Positions 50,341 through 54,197 of a DNA stretch of 54,197 nt are shown here, piece by piece. How positions within the stretch are numbered: the first letter of the stretch is position 1; each line of letters opens with the position of its first letter. The notes beneath the pieces are model-generated. The model was given only the letters and a program-made list of their open reading frames with translations, searched no databases and had not been told where the DNA came from. The position numbers were made by a program, and so were the translations under genes. Source of the DNA: Thermosporothrix hazakensis (GTDB lineage: Bacteria; Chloroflexota; Ktedonobacteria; Ktedonobacterales; Ktedonobacteraceae); assembly GCF_003253565.1 (NCBI RefSeq), contig NZ_QKUF01000025.1:35025-89221 (forward strand). The letters are read 5' to 3'.

Positions 50341-51633
50341 TTAGCGTACGGATTTGATTCGCCAGACCAGCACTGCGCTGAATAGTGCAAAGATCGCACC
50401 GACGACAAAGAGCGCGCTATAGCTTCTCTGCGTAAGAGCAAGCACGCCTGAACCGATCATTGGTGAGAAGATCTGCGGGAGCGCCAGGGCCAGGGCGATA
50501 ATGCCGATGTCTTTACCGCGATCCTCTTTGTTCGGAAGCACCTGCGTTGCCAGGGCAGTATCAACGGCAAAGAAGGCACCATAGCCGATACCGAGCACCA
50601 CGGCCCAGATTTGCACTGCGATCCAGCTTGTTGCGAAGGCCGGAATCAGGAAGGAGATCATGACCAGCAGCGCGGCGGCTGTGACAACCGGCTTGCGGCG
50701 CTGGAGCTTGTCCGAGATGATACCACCGACAAACGAGCTGAGCAGCATGGGAACCAGCAGTGTCGACTGGAACGCCAGAATCCCATCATTGACGGTTTTG
50801 CCCGGGAACAGTTTCTCATATTGCAGTACATCTTTCAAGTAATACTGTAAGAAGGTTGTGACCGCAAAGTACCCGAGGAAGAGAAGCAGGCGGGTGACAA
50901 AGGCCCAGGCAAAGTCTGGATGCTTGCGCGGTGAAACCCAGAATTTTTTCAGAAAGGCGCCCAGTTGGAAGGGAGGCACCTCATTTTTGCTGATTGGTTT
51001 CTCGCGGTATACCAGGGTAAACAGCAGGACCATCACAAGGACGATGCCCATCAAAACGTAGTACGCGCTGAGCTGGTTCTTCTTAAAAATAACAGCAACA
51101 ATAATACTACCGAGTACGGCTGCCAATGGTGTCGCCAGCCCGACATAGCTGGAAAGCAGGCCGCGCTGTTTCCTGGGAATGCGGTCAGGGATAATGGCTT
51201 GCAGCAGCGTGGTGATTGAGTCAGCAAAAAACTGCACCAGGAACCAGCCGAGAGCAAGCATCCAGATAAGCTGTGAGTTCGCCATGAGGAGCAGGGACAA
51301 CGCGACACAGACGGCGCTGATGAGCATCCAGAAACGGCGGCGGCCCAGGCGGGCAGTCGTTCTATCACTGATCGCGCCAATAATCGGGGCCGCGATGACC
51401 GAGGCGATACCGCCAACCGCTTCAACCCAACCAAGTGTGATCTCGGAGGTGTGGGGGTCAAGCATGCGGATTTGCAGCGGCAAAAGCATAATAACGGTCG
51501 GCAGGATCGTCAGATGTCCACTGATAGTGGAAAGAAAATAGAGGATCTGGAAGGGAAATGAGACCTTCCGCTGTTCGTCTGTTTCTTCTGGCGGCGTAGA
51601 AGAGTGTGACGTGGGTAGAACAGTTTCAGCCAT
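50341..51633 (-). CDS. Major facilitator superfamily transporter
   Basis: The 430-residue protein has 12 membrane helices. The MFS loop 2-3 motif is DRTTARLGRRRFWM, as in the sugar-cation (GPH and SLC45-like) group, and the second half repeats it as SDKLQRRKPVV. It would exchange or co-transport a small solute, likely a sugar or glycoside, with protons or sodium. AAAGGA is about 13 bases upstream of the ATG. The DUF1838 gene follows. Confidence 0.9.
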   Translation of the reverse strand: MAETVLPTSHSSTPPEETDEQRKVSFPFQILYFLSTISGHLTILPTVIMLLPLQIRMLDPHTSEITLGWVEAVGGIASVIAAPIIGAISDRTTARLGRRRFWMLISAVCVALSLLLMANSQLIWMLALGWFLVQFFADSITTLLQAIIPDRIPRKQRGLLSSYVGLATPLAAVLGSIIVAVIFKKNQLSAYYVLMGIVLVMVLLFTLVYREKPISKNEVPPFQLGAFLKKFWVSPRKHPDFAWAFVTRLLLFLGYFAVTTFLQYYLKDVLQYEKLFPGKTVNDGILAFQSTLLVPMLLSSFVGGIISDKLQRRKPVVTAAALLVMISFLIPAFATSWIAVQIWAVVLGIGYGAFFAVDTALATQVLPNKEDRGKDIGIIALALALPQIFSPMIGSGVLALTQRSYSALFVVGAIFALFSAVLVWRIKSVR

Positions 51634-51758
51634 AAAGGAAAAAGTCCTTTCCAGTAAAAAAGGATAAAATAAAAAATCGCGGTATCGGCTTTATAGATTT
51701 TCTCCGCTGGCTTCTCTAGATATAGCAGAAATACTGATCTGCCTGGATGCCTGCATAC

Positions 51759-51810
51759 GGAGAGGAAAGAGCAAGCTATGTGAACCGTGATCAGGCGCTC
51801 TTTCCTCTCC
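51759..51810. terminator. Perfect 14-bp stem-loop after the membrane sensor-like gene
   Basis: GGAGAGGAAAGAGC (51759-51772) pairs perfectly with GCTCTTTCCTCTCC (51797-51810), 18 bases downstream of the stop of the gene at 51828-52901. The loop is 24 bases and no T tract follows. Confidence 0.55.
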
Positions 51811-51827
51811 ACATATAGTGGCGTGTG

Positions 51828-52901
51828 TCAGTCACCCATTGTCGGGTTACTGCTCCTTGTTGGGCGAGAGCCAAATGCGAAGAGCAGGCGCTTCCCGAGC
51901 GGTGTCTGACATTGTGGAAGAGCGACTTGCTTTCCTCGGCGCATCGCTTCGATATAGATAGAGATCTGCTCGACCTCGTTGCGCGTCTGAGCAAGTTCTT
52001 CGCTATCGCGTGCCAGCCTCTCATAGCGGGCAAGCAGGTTGTTCAGCGAGCGGCCTATCTGCCAGATCACATCATTCGAGTGAACCGGAGCGCGTACGGC
52101 ATAATTGCCCTGAGCAGCCTCTTTATGGACGTGAAGAATCTGAGCAATGCCAGCCTCAAGGCGCTCATGTTGCTCTGCCAGTTGCATCGATTGTTCGGCC
52201 ATCACCTGCCTCGCTGCGATGAGCTCTTCTGCTCTATCTGCCCGCAACAGGGTTCGCTCCATTGTTGCCATACCGAGCCAGCTTACCAGTGCAACCGTGA
52301 ACAACACGATTGACGGGCGTAAGATGATGATAAAGCGTCCGCTACTCTCGATTAACTGGTGCGTTTCGGGTGGGACGCTGCCGAAACAGACATGCCAGAT
52401 AATAAAGACTATATCCAGTATGACGAACGGAAAGATCATCGAGCGTGGCAGAAAGAGACTTCCTATCAGGAGTGGATAGACGAAAAAGTCATAAGCGGCA
52501 AAAAGATCAGCACCGTTCCTTTTCGACATAACAAAGGTGATCACGCACATGACAACAATCATAATGCAGCTTATGAAGATCGTTCCCGCTATTTTTGTCC
52601 TGTTTGCTCGATTGAGCCAGCTTACGAGGGCAAGGATGGGCACAAACGAAAGAACCAGCGGAATGCTGGGCAGGGGGTTGCGAAACGCCAGGATCAGATC
52701 AAAGCAGAGGAAGCAGGCAATGACGAAAAGACAGTAGCCAAGAAGCTCCGATTTGCGTAGCTCTGCCCGTTTGAATGGACTTGACGTTGTCAGTTCGTCA
52801 CGTGGCGGTGCCGTAAGATTCAGCCACCATCCCCAAAAGCCCTTACGTGGCTCTACTAGCGGCTGAACCCCCATCTGAAAATAGTCCGGTTTTTGATCCA
52901 T
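51828..52901 (-). CDS. Multi-pass membrane protein with HAMP-like and coiled-coil region
   Basis: The 357-residue protein has about six membrane helices (50-215), then a HAMP-like stretch and a coiled coil (ERTLLRADRAEELIAARQVMAEQSM; LNNLLARYERLARDSEELAQTR), ending in a short basic tail. There is no kinase, cyclase or methyl-accepting domain, so it is a sensor-like protein without an output domain. GAGGA lies 6 bases before ATG 52901. Similar proteins are frequent in Ktedonobacteria; the partner is unknown. Confidence 0.75.
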   Translation of the reverse strand: MDQKPDYFQMGVQPLVEPRKGFWGWWLNLTAPPRDELTTSSPFKRAELRKSELLGYCLFVIACFLCFDLILAFRNPLPSIPLVLSFVPILALVSWLNRANRTKIAGTIFISCIMIVVMCVITFVMSKRNGADLFAAYDFFVYPLLIGSLFLPRSMIFPFVILDIVFIIWHVCFGSVPPETHQLIESSGRFIIILRPSIVLFTVALVSWLGMATMERTLLRADRAEELIAARQVMAEQSMQLAEQHERLEAGIAQILHVHKEAAQGNYAVRAPVHSNDVIWQIGRSLNNLLARYERLARDSEELAQTRNEVEQISIYIEAMRRGKQVALPQCQTPLGKRLLFAFGSRPTRSSNPTMGD

Positions 52902-53203
52902 ACATTGTCCTCTTCAGTATCAGTGGAATCTCTATTGAAGAGCGCCTGACAAGAATGTTGCCGCTCTCCCCCGTTTTGAGCGGCAACAGATATCGCAGAA
53001 CAGAAACTTCAACAGGAGTTGAACAGTGCCTCATGCACTTTTTTCGTTTTGCGATGGTGGTGTTACACAGGAATTATAAACAGATTGGGGAAAAGAAGTC
53101 AATGGAATAGGAATGGGTTACACAGGATTTTAACAAATTTTTAATATCATCTCTCGGGAAAGAGGTGAATAGCGCTTGCTTGTTTCCATATAATGAAGAG
53201 GCG
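52902..53203. other. Intergenic stretch with nothing recognisable
   Basis: AT-rich sequence between two minus-strand genes; short frames lack ribosome sites. It should contain the promoter of the membrane sensor-like gene, but no clear boxes were found. Confidence 0.4.
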
Positions 53204-53779
53204 CTACAGGTGATTGTGCTGCTCTATTGCTGTGGGATCGCTCCAGGAGATTACTTGAAGCCCTTGAATTGGTATCGCTCCTTTCACCAGAATATGAGGG
53301 ATACCAGAAAAGAACCCTCTTTGAAGTTTTCGCTGCACTAGGAGATCATACCAATCAAGTGTTTGTTGTGGGACGGTGCTCAATTCTCTGTAGTTACTGT
53401 GATCGAGCCATTCTACCTTTTCTTCAAGAATTGTCTCCGGAGATGGGCCAATGCTATCATAGTAGATAGCTGTTGGTAGATCACGAATATATTCCAGTGG
53501 AATGCGAAGAAAGGCCTTGTCTGGAGATACAGGTATACTGCGATATTGTAGTTCATGGTAAATGTAATAGGGGTGCAATGGCAGGCAGAAAATCACATCA
53601 TTCCAGAGGCAATTCAGGCGCGGTATCCGCAGTGACGGGAGTTTTTTTCGAGCAGGGGTGTCATTGTATTTCTGGATCTCGCGATCATAAAGAGCAGGGT
53701 ACAGCTCTTTGAGCATATTCAGCGGATACAAAGTGTCGCCTTGCAGTGCAGGTGAACAACAATGATAGATTGCAGGCAT
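53204..53779 (-). CDS. Uncharacterised protein, 191 residues
   Basis: A purine-rich ribosome site (AAGGAAG) lies 7 bases before ATG 53779; the frame upstream of it has no coding character. The product starts MPAIYHCCSPALQGDTLYPL and contains RIPRLNCLWNDVIFCLP, then HPYYIYHELQYR and a helical end. The arrangement recalls small enzymes with an ADP-ribosyltransferase-like N-terminal strand (YH followed by a hydrophobic strand), but I cannot assign it. No neighbours give a clue. Confidence 0.6.
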   Translation of the reverse strand: MPAIYHCCSPALQGDTLYPLNMLKELYPALYDREIQKYNDTPARKKLPSLRIPRLNCLWNDVIFCLPLHPYYIYHELQYRSIPVSPDKAFLRIPLEYIRDLPTAIYYDSIGPSPETILEEKVEWLDHSNYRELSTVPQQTLDWYDLLVQRKLQRGFFSGIPHILVKGAIPIQGLQVISWSDPTAIEQHNHL

Positions 53780-53899
53780 AGGTGGTCTTCCTTTCCTTGC
53801 TTGTATTTTCGGGGGTGCAGTCGAATTATCCCTTTCAATATATGATACGCCTGGACATGAACAGCAATGGCCCTTTGACATTTCCATTGATGCCTGTTG

Positions 53900-54197
53900 T
53901 GCTTGCGAACATCGGCTCCTTATGATGGAAACGCCTGTAACGCGTCTTGGTCAGAATATTTTCCATCTCTTACAGGGACAAAAAATTGCATCATCCATCG
54001 CTGGCTGTCCTTCCAGGTCGCGATAATGCAGGATGCCATTTTCGCTGTGATTCTGTTCCTTGATCACAATGGTATTGTGCCTTATAGGGAACGCGCGGAT
54101 GCTGATCCCTCTTCCTTCGCCTTTCCGATCGGATTCGAGATCCCGCTGCCTCTTCCTTCGCTTGCGCCAGCCCTTTCTGATCGAGTTCGAGATCCCG
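53900..54197. repeat. Right-edge direct repeats
   Basis: A 25-base unit (54121-54145 and 54173-54197, 3 differences) occurs twice at the window's end, each preceded by CTCTTCCTTCGC-type bases at 54109 and 54150. The array may continue beyond the window. No gene was recognised from 53900 on. Confidence 0.6.

Overview
Likely host: a Ktedonobacteria-type member of the Chloroflexota. This is an inference from gene content and style, not from a marker gene. The window has mid-range GC, many GTG and TTG starts that are supported by good ribosome sites, F420-type enzymes (a luciferase-like monooxygenase and a PPOX-fold protein), manganese catalase, cytochromes P450, and large lineage-specific proteins that carry replication-initiator-like or P22 antirepressor-like domains. 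No rRNA, tRNA or CRISPR array was seen. Both ends lie in repetitive sequence (leucine-rich repeats on the left, a 25-bp direct repeat on the right), so the window may be a whole draft contig.

Layout. 1-2147: a partial LRR protein, a PadR regulator and a small unknown gene. 2313-4239: a two-gene nucleic-acid repair cassette made of an RNA ligase and an HD-phosphoesterase/polynucleotide kinase (HD-Pnk type). 4599-10654: a phage-derived operon with a prohead-protease/major-capsid fusion, four small genes, a degenerate response-regulator receiver and a large tail-hub-like protein; no terminase, portal or tape measure is present. 10753-11603: a broken metallophosphoesterase. 11980-16037: membrane proteins (bacterial PH domain, VanZ-RDD, a four-helix protein), a methyltransferase and a secreted protein. 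16117-19055: a TetR regulator with twin operators and a GH3 beta-glucosidase split by a one-base deletion.

19194-21155 is the most unusual stretch. About 2 kb of apparently non-coding DNA holds at least 22 copies of a motif close to GGTCGGGYGCATTTT in both orientations. Some copies pair as inverted repeats, and one three-copy block is repeated as a diverged larger unit. The array lies upstream of a 906-residue protein with a predicted winged-helix region, an acidic repeat region and a C-terminal zinc ribbon (21707-24427). A further motif copy overlaps the -35 region of the next gene (24512-25132). I suggest a replication, partition or regulatory module in which one of these proteins binds the motif; this is unproven.

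25211-34144 is mostly metabolic and stress-related: a P-loop kinase, superoxide dismutase behind a Fur-family-like palindrome, a siderophore-interacting protein behind a DtxR/IdeR-like palindrome, an SMR efflux pump with its TetR regulator and operators, an LLM-SDR oxidoreductase pair, a ClbS/DfsB-like protein and manganese catalase. 34158-44229 holds a P22_AR_N-type protein, a PPOX protein, an unusual P450, a lipoprotein, a TmrB-like kinase, a C39-like peptidase, two TPM-like paralogues (one frameshifted) and a crystallin-like secreted protein. 44244-54197 holds DoxX, Rrf2, a glutamate racemase with a replaced catalytic cysteine, TetR divergent from a canonical P450, a HAD phosphatase, an MFS-DUF1838 pair, a membrane sensor-like protein and an unknown gene.
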